Source: Atrina japonica
Lineage: Eukaryota; Mollusca; Bivalvia; Pterioida; Pinnidae
DNA: 64,000 bases
Direction of reading: 5' to 3'
Assembly: GCA_030159075.1 (NCBI GenBank)
Contig: BROG01000048.1
Location: 1,178,001-1,242,000 of the forward strand
Part shown: one piece after another, positions 20,638-32,663 of the stretch
Layout: each line of letters begins with the position of its first letter
How positions within the stretch are numbered: the stretch's first letter is position 1
Translations under genes and position numbers: made by a program
Notes under the pieces: generated by a model
The model's input: only the letters and a program-made list of their open reading frames with translations
Told to the model about the DNA's origin: nothing
The model's database searches: none

Positions 20638-22330
20638 TTGGTGATGTGTCAAAAGCTTTTGACAAAGTTTGGCACTCTGGTCTCCTGAAAAAATTACAAG
20701 CGTATGGTATTACTGGTAATCTCTTTTATCTTTTAAAAAACTATTTGTCTGATAGACAGCACACTGTTTTTGTAAATAATTCTGATTTTCTGTCAACTAG
20801 TGCAGTAGTTCCCCATGGGTCGGTCTTGGGCCCTTTTTTATTTCTATTTTTTATAAATGACATAGCGGACAACCTTTCAAGTGTAGCAAGACTCTACTGA
20901 CGATACTTCTATGTCGACATCTTCTGATGATAAAATGAGATAGAATCAATACTAAACAATTATTTCAAAATTCTGAAAAAATGGTCTGATAAGGGTTAGT
21001 AACCTTTAATCCTTCAAAAACAGAAGTCTTGTATTTTAGTGCTAATAATTCACATGAACATATTGAACTAAATTTTGATGGTACAGCATTACATAATACT
21101 ACTGAACATAGACATTCAGGATTGACGTTTATGTCTATTGGTAAGTGGTCGTCCCTGAAATCTAATTGACAGAAACGGTCGTCTTGAGCATTATAACTTT
21201 GATATTATGTTTATAATATTTATATCCAATAGGTCGTTGCCACTGCTGGTGGACCGTTTGAGTCAGCGAGTGTATACATAAATCTAGTACCTTGTATTTC
21301 GGTAACAGCTAATAATCTTATACTAAGGTGATATTTGGCACTGATAACACCATTTAAATTCCAAAGTTTTCTATAGCTAAGATAGTCATCTTTTTTACAG
21401 TGGTTACTCTTAGACGGATTTTCGATATACTTTAAGATTTATTATTTGACCTTGTATGATACCACTTTCTCTTTAGAATATATATATACATGTACATTTA
21501 AATTGGAGTTCAACTGATGAGTCTAATTGACAGAAACTATCGTCTTGAGCATTATAACTTTGGTATTATGTTTAAAATATTACTAACATTTGCAACTGTG
21601 CGTACAAATAAATGTATTACGAAAATTAAAATATGTTTTCAGTAGATCTACTTAGTCAAAGATTTGCAATACTTTTTTATATACTTCCTACGTTGGAATA
21701 TGCATGTGAGGCATGGGACGGCTGCACTTCACTTGACTAAAAAAGTGCAACTTGAAGCGGCAAGAGTTGTTATTGGATTGCCATTGTACGCCAGCCGCTA
21801 TTTTCTTTATTTTGAAACGGGATGGGAACCATTGGCAGAACGGAGGAAACGTCGAAAGTTAAGTTTGTTTTATAAGATACATAATGATTTAGTCTCTAGT
21901 TTTTTTAAAGATATTGTTTTGCCATCTCGGAGAAATGCTGAAAGGAATCTACGTAAAAATTAAAAAATCTCGGATACCAAAGTATAAATCAATAGTATGT
22001 CCAGGACATAGATACAAATCCGGTAAAAATGGACAAACACGGACCTCTGGAAAACACAAATATTTTATATTACACAGTTTCAGACTTAATAGTACAATAG
22101 ATTCTATCTTTCCATCTACAATAAAATTATGTGATTCTATACATATTTAGTTAAGACATGATTCTACATTTAGTCAATTTAAACATACCCTCATCAATAG
22201 TAGAAATGTAAATAAGGTTCCACTATATTTTCATGTATGAGATAGAAAAAGTAATATTATGCTTTGACCAATGTACAATACAGCATATATGTGCAATTCT
22301 AAAGTTAAAAAGAACTTTGAAAGAAGGTAG
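20638..22330 (+). pseudogene. non-LTR retrotransposon reverse transcriptase, broken and 5'-truncated
   Basis: The first segment (to about 20900) carries RT motif A (D-V-S-K-A-F-D-K-V-W-H), the palm segment KLQAYGI and the GSVLGP motif (preceded by P-H instead of P-Q). A frameshift near 20897 falls just before the YxDD catalytic box, which reads T-D-D-T-S in the next frame. After an interrupted stretch, the post-RT C-terminal domain resumes near 21661 with PTLEYACEAWDG, then LEAARVVIGLPLYAS, FETGWEPLAERR and LSLFYKIHND. Its tail continues in other frames to about 22330 (PSTIKL, STFSQFKHTLINSRN, NKVPLYF). Several stops and frameshifts mean it is dead. No endonuclease domain is visible upstream. 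The order fits Jockey/CR1-group LINEs; the exact clade cannot be set by eye. Confidence 0.9.
21161..21581. repeat. insertion in the RT pseudogene bracketed by 60-bp direct repeats
   Basis: A 60-bp sequence (tctaattgacagaaac ... cttgagcattataacttt) occurs at 21161-21220 and again at 21522-21581 with a handful of mismatches, 361 bp apart. The stretch lies where the RT should run directly from its thumb region to PTLEYACEAW. Confidence 0.8.
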
Positions 22331-22763
22331 TAATCATTTTAAATAAAGCGATATTTTAATATAAAGTAGTTGAATATTAACTGGGATCAATATATACATT
22401 AGATTGCTTTTAGTGGCTGACTTGTTTCTTTATTCACATGAAACAGATTTCACCCAGAAGTTTCTGAATCAAAAGAAGAAAACATACTTTAAAACAACAT
22501 GTGTTGTCGTCGATGGCATTTTGTAGTAAATTCTCAAATCAACGATAAACCATTTTAAAGGTAGATCTATATTGTTGTTTAGTGTCTTGAAATTTAGTTT
22601 GGTTGTCAATGCAATAAAATCGAAAATTCATAATAAAAATCGCAGTCTATTTTTCTCTGTATTCCGATGTCTCAATATGTGAAATAAGGTTTTGTTGAAT
22701 TTACTGGTGTTTACAGGATGACTGAAATTCCATTTGACCTGTCCTCTATTCATATGACCTCCT

Positions 22764-23167
22764 GGGCCCGAAGGCACCAAAACTCATTACTCAAGCTCAA
22801 CTTTTATTTCAATATTTTGTGTATAAAATCAGTTGTAAAATGTTTGGGTTTGAATGATTAGGAAGAATATCATTATTTTTTATCATTCACATATAAAGTT
22901 TTTTTTTTCGTCATACTCAGGGTTTTCCTGTAAAAATGAATAAATGTGTTTAGTACGGTACTTAAAATTTGAGTACATACTCAAACAATATTTTAATTTT
23001 CTGAAGTTTTCTTCAAATGAACAATGATTTTGATCATTATTTACAATTATATGCTGTCAATATATAAACATGTCCAGTTACAAGATAAATTTTGCGTGTT
23101 TTTTTACCCTAAAATCATGAAAAGTTAGTTGAGATTGAGTACTGAGTAAATTGGTGACTTCGGGTCC
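22764..23167. mobile_element. GGGCCCGAAG-ended inverted-repeat MITE, copy 2 (reverse orientation)
   Basis: 404 bp, ends gggcccgaaggcaccaaa and ttggtgacttcgggtcc. The interior is the reverse complement of copy 1 at 3134-3538; for example 'ctgtcaatatata' here matches 'tatatattgacgg' there. Confidence 0.88.
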
Positions 23168-24310
23168 AGATGCTTTACGTGCATGCCCAACTCGGTAAAC
23201 AAAACATAAATGTCGGGGGGATCCAATTGTGGGAGAAAGCGAGAAAAAGTAATACTCTGCTGTAATCTGTAAATGGAACAAAAGAAAAATATATATTAGT
23301 ATGATTGGTTAGTTTGATCAGCACCCATGATAAGAATCTAGGTCGTTGTCTAAGATACTTACTTACTAAGATAGGTCGTTAGCCTATCGGAAGCATCAGT
23401 GAAATTTGGGTCAGTGCATAATTAATTACATTACACTGGCACAATAACCTCATAATTATTGACAAAAACGCCAAGTATACGCGATATTGATAATTTTTTC
23501 GATACGGAAACATTACATTTAATCTTTTGTTATATCAATATCCTTAAGTTTCAATGATAAAAAATACGAATATGTCTATAAGACAATAACGACTATCCGT
23601 GAACACGAAATGGTCAACAATTATCGTGACATAAATACTGCATTGCAATACAGTATTTCTCTGACGTAATTGTACCATGCGGGTGACCTCTAGGTCAAAC
23701 ACTAGGAAAACTGACACACATTTGTTGAAGCAGAAGCAATGCCGGATAAAGCGCGGTTCGAAGCTACATTGCATGTTCACATGTAATTATTGAATGCACA
23801 TTTAAGAATTTTTTTAATATATTAATATAAAAAACAAAATTCAACTTATCAAAACCATATCTTTGGCACATGCTAATAAATAACCTATGAAATATTAATT
23901 TTCATAATGATGAAAGTTTATTTTCATGTTTAACTATTCATTTCAGGGCAGAGATCCTATGTTTCCCTAGTTATTTGTGGGTTTATTAATTTTTTTTATC
24001 TCAAGCTAATGTATCAGAGGACAAGCTCTCATTCAGTACACCCACACAAGACGCACAATAATTAATAGACGGTGATCAGAGATGGCGGAATCAAAATTTA
24101 GGTTACAATGAGTTACGTTTGGGGAGTTTATTCTAATAATATGACGTTATTTATTTTTCAAATATCAGGTAATTAATCTCTTTCTAATAAACATGTACAT
24201 GAGATAAGATACCACATAGAATCTGCATATAACATTTGCGACGACTTCTCCAATTACATTAATATTATATTTAGATAATTTTAGCAATTGATAATGACAA
24301 AAGTAGTTAT
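23168..24310. other. intergenic, no recognised feature
   Basis: A+T-rich sequence without a conserved reading frame, long repeat or RNA gene that I can identify. Confidence 0.5.
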
Positions 24311-24430
24311 AGGCAGCTCCCTAGCGTGCCATTTGAATTTTGCCGCTAGGGGGCGCATCTTAACGGTTTTTGATGACGTTGATGCTGGCTTCTGATTGGT
24401 CAATTCAAATGGCACGCCATGGAGCCGCCT
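24311..24430. repeat. foldback: 29-bp inverted arms
   Basis: Left arm 24311-24339 (aggcagctccctagcgtgcc...) and right arm 24402-24430 (...ggcacgccatggagccgcct) are reverse complements at 26 of 29 positions. The ~62-bp loop carries 'gccgctagggggcgc' and an ATTGG (inverted CCAAT) at its right edge. It abuts the ETS/CRE cluster and may be the end of the 24-32 kb element. Confidence 0.8.
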
Positions 24431-24860
24431 GTGACGTCATAAGCGGAAGTGCGTCATACCGGAAGTGAGGTCATAGTGCGTGTCATACCGGAAGTGAGGT
24501 CAGCACCGGAAGTGAGAGGTCGTGTCTATGAGCGGAAGTGAAAGGTTCATCTTGGTTGGCCAATGAGAGCCTTCGAGAGGTTGGGGTCACGAGAAGTCAC
24601 GAGAGGTCAAGTTCCCGAGTCAACAGTGAGCTCAGAGGCTGAGAGTGTCTATTTTTAGAGCGGAAGTGAAGAGGAATCTATTTGTAGAACCGAAACTTTG
24701 GGCGGTGAAAACATCTTGGTTAAGGAGCCAACTGTAGTCGGTGGCGCCGTTGAGAGTTGTGTATCATCAAGTTACAGTAGGCCGAGGTGTGAGGTCACGA
24801 GAAGTCTATGCGCAAGCGAGAGGTCACGTGAGCTTTCCCGAGAATGTCAGTGACTTTAAG
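24431..24860 (+). promoter_or_regulatory. CpG-richer promoter-like segment with CRE and six CGGAAGTG (ETS-type) sites
   Basis: A perfect CRE TGACGTCA at 24432 is followed by CGGAAGTG cores within 24443-24450, 24459-24467, 24488-24496, 24506-24514, 24532-24540 and 24660-24668, several in the context CATACCGGAAGTGAGGTCA. The base composition is visibly more G+C and CpG rich than the flanks. The segment also repeats 'gaggtcacgagaagtc'. It ends at a good plus-strand donor, TTTAAG|gtaagaga, at 24861. ETS and CRE sites next to a CCAAT box are typical of TATA-less animal promoters. No coding start is apparent; the promoter role is inference. Confidence 0.5.
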
Positions 24861-25559
24861 GTAAGAGAGATAAGTTGGGGTATTTTGATCCAGTTTTGAG
24901 CTAGAGAGAGAATCTATGTTTTACGATAGAACCGACTCACCCTATTGGTGGTTTTTCCAGTTTCTTCGAGCTTGAGCTGATGAGTGAGGTCTAATGAACC
25001 TATTTTTCATGTGAACTTTTTTTTGGAAGATAACTTTGGGTTTTATCCAGGCTTTGTGAGGTTTTTTCTTATGAAACACCTCGTAGTTGAGTTTTCACAG
25101 GTGGCGCCATGACCGTCTAATGAAGTGAAACAAATAAAATTTATGTTGAATATACGCGACTAAATCGGTGTAGCTATTTTTTAAACTCACCGTCAGTTGA
25201 GTGAAGTTGTTGGGTGGCCCTTCATTAAAATAATAGTGCGCATGCGTATTATTTTTTTTTCCACGTCTAGACATCTGGCCAGTACTTGGCATAGGCCACC
25301 GACATTTTTGCTTGGCATCTGAACACTGTTTTTGAGTTAGTCGGCTGTTTTTGACACTTGCCATCTGGCCATCTGTTGTTGACGATTTTTCTGTTTACGT
25401 CTAGACATTTGCGCAAGTTTTTTGCGACTTGAAGCGGTAGTTGCCGATTTTTCTGCTCGAACGCTAGCATTTTGTTTTTACTGGCCACCTGTTGTTGACG
25501 AGTAGAATTATGGCCACCTGTTTTTAGTGATGACGGTCTTTAAGGTCTAGAGTGAATCT
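24861..25559. other. leader of the composite repeat block; no gene recognised
   Basis: Follows the putative donor at 24861. From 25260 to 25510 short phrases recur (acatctggcca, cacctgttgttgacga, gatttttctg), which recur again near 27410-27600. Short open frames here have no recognisable domain. Confidence 0.4.
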
Positions 25560-27645
25560 GAACACTTAGAATCTCTATTAGAGAGATGGTTACACACACT
25601 ATTACGGTATTTCCTTGATACCGTATAATAGAAGTTACACACACACTATTGATAAGTAACTTAGAATCTCTAAAACCTTAGAGTTGTGTTCTATTACTTT
25701 GTTGCTAGTTACCTAATTTTTTCTGAGACCTTTTGTGTCTATTGTTTGTAAACATGTTTCATACATGATAAAAAAAACACTAAACCTATTCTGGTAATTA
25801 AAAATTACGCGTTTTTTTACAAGATCAAAATCTTACCGTGACTGGCATTACAAAAATGCGGAACCTACCATAGTGGTTTTCACACTGCCATCCACGACAT
25901 GCCTAAGTTGACTCTTCGAGACTTATGATCTTCGGATCGCTACAATATTTTAAACTTGAGCTCTCAGACCTGGTCTAACTAATAAGAACCCTAAATACTC
26001 TATTGTCAGCTGTGACTTTATTTTCGAGTGGACGGCGATCATTTCTATCATCAGTTTAGTGCAAAGATTGACGAATGCTTCCTGAAATACATCTACAGAT
26101 GTTAAAAGTGCTCAGGTCTATCCAATAAAAAATGAAATGATGGGGTCCTACCAGAATCACCCTGTATGCCTAAAAGTCCGCCGTGAGGTTTCTCTCTTCA
26201 GGTTACATATATGATGAGTTATCCATGATGAACTATCGACTCGGACATTCTAGGATCTACCCAAATGAGTTTTCTTGTGATGTGAGCCCCAGATACCAAA
26301 CAAGCTGAACTGAACCTCTCTCTAGTCACATGACTTACTATCTCTTTCGACTTTTCACTCCTGTTCTATTCTTTATATGATTTGTCTTTGTTTTTACAAT
26401 AAACAATCAAAAACAAAAACACAAATATAAATTTAATGTTCAACATCGACGAATGGGCCATACGTCGACTGATTAATAACAGCAGTTTCTGTGTCAGTCA
26501 TTCCCTATCTCTTTTTACTTAATGCCTCACCGCTACAGAATAATACGTCAAACCCTCGCATCACCTTTAGTGTAGATACATACTAGATACTGTACAATTC
26601 ATTTTTTCGTCTAATACCCCGCTAAGAGAGCTTTTGGAATTAGTGGCCCTGTTACAATATTAACAATAATGACCGACGTACTCAGGCAGTTACTTATTCT
26701 ATACTTATACTCTCTGTATCCCACCGTCTCATAGAGTTGCGTTATATAGAGTATAATTAATGATCGTCACGATACTTATATGTTTTTTCCAGAAGGTCAT
26801 TTTTCCTCGTCTAATAACCCCTAGAGAACATCATTGAATGATGCCATCTCATATAAGGTATCCTAGACTTCTTTTGACCTCTATAACCTATCACTATTGA
26901 GCTTTGCATTGTCTAGAACAGTGAACATTTCCATACCACAACTTTGTTTTCTCTTGACATTTTTGACACTTTGGCACTTTGCAAAACTTTGAGAAACAAA
27001 CCTTGATTTTTGGACATTTTTTGATCACTTTGGACACTTTCTTGATCACTTAGCCACCTGAGAACGGTACACACTTGATTTTGACACTTGAGAACGACAC
27101 ACACACACTTGATCACTTTGGCAAACTTTGAAACATGAGAATCTTGTTGACAAACTTTGAGACGATTTTTCTGTCGTTACAGACATGTTCTATGTATCAT
27201 ACTTAGTCTAGACATCACTTGTATAGACTCTATACCTGTTTTTGACAAAATTGAGATTACTCTGCTGTATATCTGACCACAAAGGGAGATCAGTCTGTAT
27301 AGACTCTTGTGTGACAGTACCTATTATACAGAGTAATCCCCCTTTTGTCCTAGGGGAGACATCTAAACGTGAAACTAGACATTTGGCTATGGAATTTTTT
27401 GACACTTGCTACTCTGGCCACCTGTTGTAGGACGATTTTTCTGTCTGTACATTAGGAGATCACACTCTGTTTTGACACTTGCTATCGGGCCTATACAGGC
27501 TATACAGAGTAATCCCCCTTTTGTTGACGATATGTTTTCTGTCTAAACCAGAGAGGGACATCTACGTCTAGACATCTGGGCCACCTGTTTTACTGTCGCT
27601 ATTAAAGTTCACCAGTGCCGTTTCTGTCAAAGTTTGCACAAAGTG
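25560..27645. repeat. composite repeat, direct copy 1
   Basis: Ordered landmarks: 'acttagaatctctat' sub-repeats (25564-25690), ctggcattacaaa (25847), gacatgcctaagt (25898), tcttgtgatgtgagcccc (26273), acatcgacgaatgggcca (26443), ctcatataaggtatcctaga (26848), agaacagtgaacatttcca (about 26917), then an array of 'cacttgatcactttggc' / 'aaactttgaga' phrases (26940-27170), then 'tgtatagactct' / 'gctatacagagtaatccccc' inverted phrases (27230-27550). All recur in the same order in the next copy. No protein domain recognised. Confidence 0.8.
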
Positions 27646-30600
27646 ATCTGAGTGTTTTTACTTAGAATCTCTATAGCCCGTACGTCTCATAGAGTTGTGT
27701 TACACAAGAGACTAGTTACGTTTAGTATCCTTATGTTTCTCTTACTTAGGACTCAGTACATAGCTCGTACGTCTCATAGAGTTGTGTTACACACACTATT
27801 ACGCTTAGTTCCTTATTTTCTCTTACTTCTCAATCTCTATAGCTCGTGCCAACGTGATCAAGTGTGTGAGTTGTGTTACACACACTTTTAAAATTAGTAT
27901 CCTTATTTTCTCTTACTTAGATCTCTATAGCTCGTGTACGTCTCATAGAGTTGTACCTAGCATCCCTGAATCGGATTACACAACACTATTACTGGAAAAT
28001 CTTTGTATCCTTATTTTTCTCTTACTTAGAATCTCTATAGCTCGAGACGTCTCATAGAGGTTTTGTGATACTATTTACTCTTTCTCATAGTTTCTCATTA
28101 TGGTGTTTTTACACCATGTAACTCTTGTAACCATTTGTGTCTACCGTGTACTATGTAGTACTATGATGATGATAAACTAGATGAAGGTGAACACCTTATA
28201 CCGGCTGTAATAAAATACATGAATATCTTTTTAAAAAAAAGCGTTCGATGTCGAATGACAGTTTATTAAGTACACTATTCTGTGGCCTTGATGTATTGTA
28301 CCTAAAATGCATCAAGAGTACGCGTTTTTAAGCATCTTTACCACTAAGATCTGACTATAAATGCCACTCACGTGCTGGCATTACAAATATGACTGAATGG
28401 CACCAGTACTTACTTAGACCTACCATCCTGCAAGACAAGTATATGAGTCAGCTGATAATCACACTAATATTGCCATTATTGGCTGACATGCCTAAGTGGA
28501 TTTCAACTCTAGTCTAATTACGCTAGGCCCTTCGTTTCAGACTTATGACTCAGGCAATGGTGTTCGCACGTAGGCCATGCCATGTTAGTCGCTACAATGC
28601 AAAATTAACTTGCCGCTATTCTGAGCATATACAACTTATCAATAACATACGTAAAACCTGGCCTAGAACTTTTAGCTAATGTTTCTGGAGTTTTCTAACT
28701 GGATTAGACTGGGGAGATAACCCTTAAATAGACTGTTAACTCTAACTGCTCCGAAAAGCTGAATAAAGGATGACACTAGTAATTTACGAGTAGAGGTCGC
28801 CAACGGCGAACTTCTCATTCTTATAAACTCTATCATCAGTCGATTTATCTTCACTGTCTTGTGTTGTCACAAGATTGACTAATGAAATCCTGAGCTAGTA
28901 CATATTGTACAGGTGTTGAAAGTGGAGGCTCAGGTCTAGGTTTGGGTCCCTCCCAAAGGCCAGTTGTGTAGTAGGTGAAGATGGTCTACGTAGGTAATGT
29001 TTCATGGGGTCCTACCGCGGCTGTAAAATTGGCCTGTGTCGCCTTACTACAATACGTGTCCACGCGCACGATAAATATCCTTGTAAGAATGATTTTCGGA
29101 CACATGTTTCTCTTTTCAGGTAAACATATCAATCATCGGATGAGTTATCCATAGATGAACGGGCATAATACCGAGACTCGGACCTCAGCTTATATAGAGT
29201 TTATCACGTACCCTGTGTACTCTGTGTTTTCTTGTGATGTGAGCCCCAGATACCTTCTTGTCACCCAATCATGCGCTCCCATCCCTGATATGGCATCTTT
29301 CTACTCTCTCATGTTATCCTTTTTTTCTCTCTGATCCAGGTCCCCCATATCTCTCAGAATTCACTCTCATTCTCTCTGACGCTCCAATAAAATTCTCTCT
29401 CTCTATCTGACCGTATACATTTCACTCTCCTCGAATCGATAGAGAAACCTGCGTAGGGCTCTCTCTCTCACTACTTCCCACATTTCTTCTCTAGTTCATC
29501 CTGTTCTGATTCTTTATATTATTTGTCTTAGTTTTTACACGAGTCTTTCGCGTAACAAACAAGAAGAGGCGTCGAAGAAAAAAAAAAAGAATGGGTGGTC
29601 TGCACATATATATAGTGGTAAGAAATCTTTTGGAAATCAGACTCCTTCATAACATCGACGAATGGGCCAGTTGTTGGAAACAAGAAAGATCCAGACATCC
29701 AAGTGCGGAGTGCTCCCTCCTAAGACTGATTATAGTATGACGAAGCAACAAAACAGATATTCTGTAGTTTAGGCCTTATCAGGAAGGTATTTGTCCTAAG
29801 CTCAAAAACCGCCGTATTTTCCTTGAAATGGTAACAATGAGGAAATGGCTTACTTATTCTCTTTGTTGCCTTACTTATACTCTTTGTATATTCTGCCAGT
29901 CTCATAGAGTTGCGTTATACACATGTCTGGACCAGACATACCTTACGGTTAAGTCGTATAATTTTATTCCTCTTTTTCACCGTATCTGTGAGGGTGGATA
30001 CATACTAATACTGTATGACCAACTTTACAATACACAAACACAATCTTGCACGTCATTTTTCATCAAGTCTAATGAAGGTAACCGCTAAAGAGAGCTTTTA
30101 GAAATAGTCTGCAGAGTCTGAGCTTAGTGTTGCCCAACTGTTACTTTGTATAATGCATAAGAAGGGGAAGTAAAACACGTAATAACTTTGACCATATTAG
30201 AAACGTACTCCCTTAGTGCCCTTACTTATCTGTCTCCTTACTTATTCACTTTGTATGCCTTACTTATACAATCTTCTGTATCCCACCGTCTTAACATAGA
30301 GTTTAGGTTATACACTTCTGTTTTATACCTTCTAATAGAGTCGTATAATTTTATTCCTCTGTGTCACTGTATCTGTTACCCATCCGAGTCCCTACAAAGA
30401 TACTTTTTGCCATATGTACACCTCTATGTAATGTGCCAACATAAGTCTCAATACACAAGCAGAAGGTCATTTTTCATCAGAGTCAAAATATTCCGGAATC
30501 AGAGAGCTTTTGAAAATGTAGTCTGATTTTGAATGATGTTTAGCAGGGATCTCATATAAGGTATCCTAGACTTCTGTCACGGTAGATCATAAGGAATGAC

Positions 30601-31935
30601 CTCTATAACCTATCGAACCTATTGAGCTTTGAAACATGAAGTTAAAGTGTATTTAAGCTAGAACAGTGAACATTTCCATACTTCACAACGGGACCGACTT
30701 CTGTGGATCACTTTGTCTCTTGTGAAACAGTTTTTACTACAAGATCTGCCTTTAAACGAGTCACCACACAACTTGTGTCACATTTTGAGAATTCACATAA
30801 CTTACTCCCCGCCATGGGGACTAGTATATCACTATTGTTGGGTTGCCCGTTTATCAACGACGAATGGTTAAAACTACCACATGTGCCACACTTGATCCTC
30901 GCCACTTTGCAAACATCTTTGAGAACAACACAAACACTTGATCACTTTTTCAAACTTTGAAATATGGCTTGTTACGGAAACATGACACTTGATCACTTAT
31001 GACAAACAACGGTTTGAGAAAGGTCGGTGCTAATGTCTGACTTACACACACACAGGGTTACACTTGATCCTCTTAGTCTTACTTTGAAAGTGCAAATGAG
31101 AACGGTTCTGACACACTTGATCCTTAATTCAACAAACTTTGAAAATGGCGGAACGACACACACCATACTTTTTTTTGTAAAGTACACACTTGATCACTTT
31201 GGCAAACTTTGAAACATGAGAAGGGTTACACACTGTAGAAGTGTCACTTTGACAAACTTTGAGAACTGTGGGTTTTCACAACACACTTGATCACTTTGGC
31301 AAACTTTGAGAACGTTACACACTTTCATGTTCTACGGTATCATACTTATCTGACGTCATAGAGTTAAGCTTCAAATGTACAAAGGGAGATCACTTTGTCG
31401 TCTAGACTCTCCCATAGGCGGACACACAGCTGTATAGCCGGGGTTATGTTCTTAATACTGACAACTTCTTTGAGATTACTCTGTCGATTGATCAGTAGCT
31501 CTAATAGGTACTAAGACTCATAGAGTTACGAGTATGTACAAAGGGAGATCACTCTGTATAGACTCTATTGAAGATGTGAGTAATAATTGCTTCAGTACCT
31601 ATACAGGCTATACAGAGTAATCCCCCTTTTTGTCCTAACAGGGCCAGGGTCCTGATGTAGGCATGAGTCTATAACTGGGTTGTATGGACTGGAAACCATA
31701 AACATTATTGAGTGTGGGTAGTGGTGTACAGGAAGGTTAGGAAGGGAAGCCATCTTGGCTATGGAATCATGGAATATCTACTCTGTATAGCATTGCTGTA
31801 TAGGTACTAAGTCATAGAGTTACGAGTATGTACAATTGGGAGATCACTCTGTATAGACTCTATAGGTATGAGTCTTAGTATCTTTACAGGCTATACAGAG
31901 TAATCTCCCTTTTGTCCTAGGGGATATGTCTCTAT
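27646..31935. repeat. composite repeat, direct copy 2 (longer)
   Basis: Repeats the landmark order of copy 1: a ~90-100-bp sub-repeat array (27655-28080, about five units with 'tctctatagctcgt' and 'cgtctcatagagttgtgtta'), ctggcattacaaa (28376), gacatgcctaagt (28487), tcttgtgatgtgagcccc (29230), acatcgacgaatgggcca (29652), ctcatataaggtatcctaga (30551), agaacagtgaacatttcca (30661), 'cacttgatcactttggc' array (30890-31320), and 'tctgtatagactct' / 'gctatacagagtaatc' phrases (31370-31930). The offset from copy 1 grows steadily from about 2.5 to 3.7 kb, so the copies differ mainly by many indels. Confidence 0.8.
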
Positions 31936-32039
31936 ATGGGCAGTATGCACTAAACCAGAGAGGGAGGGTGGATGGGTAGTGAAACAGGAAGTATAGGTTC
32001 ATTCGTAGGATAGAAATTTCTAGCTTAGGTTAAAGTGAT

Positions 32040-32440
32040 CACAGTGTGTGTGTGTGTGTGTGTTCGTCTCTCAAAGTTTGTCAAAAGTTGACCAAGTGCG
32101 CTGTAAGAACCGTATTCGTCTCATGTTTGTAAAGTTTGTCAAAGTGACCAAGTGTTTGTGTCGTTCACAAAGTTCCTTTATGCAAAGTGTGCCTGGTTAG
32201 ATCAAGTTATGATGTCTCAATCGTGACTCCAATGTGACACAATTGGCACAATGTGACTTCTCACATGTGACACAAGAAAACAAAGTGACTTTTCCGTTAA
32301 TTTGAAGTATGGAAATGTTCACTGTACATACTCTTAACTGTCTATGAGTCTAATTAGTGTCTGATACATAGAACCGTAAATCCTTTTGTGTAACGTTCTC
32401 AAAGTTTGCCAAAGTGATCAAGTGTGTGTGTGTGTCGTTC
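32040..32440. repeat. composite repeat, partial inverted copy
   Basis: Reverse complements of the 'gatcactttggcaaactttg' phrases appear (tctcaaagtttg, gccaaagtgatcaagtgtgt), and 'aagtatggaaatgttcactg' at about 32306 is the reverse complement of the 'cagtgaacatttccatactt' landmark. A (GT)n run at 32046-32062 is included. Confidence 0.75.
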
Positions 32441-32663
32441 TCAAAGTTTTTGTCCAAAGATTGGATGGAATCATGATGATGAAGATGAAGATGTAGGCGT
32501 TCAAAATCATGTTTCACAATGTTATAAAATTGCCCGATATCAAACTTATGTAAACATCAAAGTAGTTAACAATAGAGGGTCACAATATTGTGGTCGTTCT
32601 CACATGTACGTTAATGTACCTACATATTGTAAATATTGCCCTGTGAGTTTTTTTTTATCTTGA

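Noticed and set aside
24730..25115. 'tggcgcc' motifs as an LTR-retrotransposon primer binding site
   Set aside because: No second copy of the 24.3-24.9 kb sequence is present downstream, so there is no LTR pair and no gag/pol text.
32424..32663. 79-codon plus-strand ORF at the end of the composite block
   Set aside because: It begins inside a (GT)n/repeat phrase and has no recognisable domain; no support as a gene.
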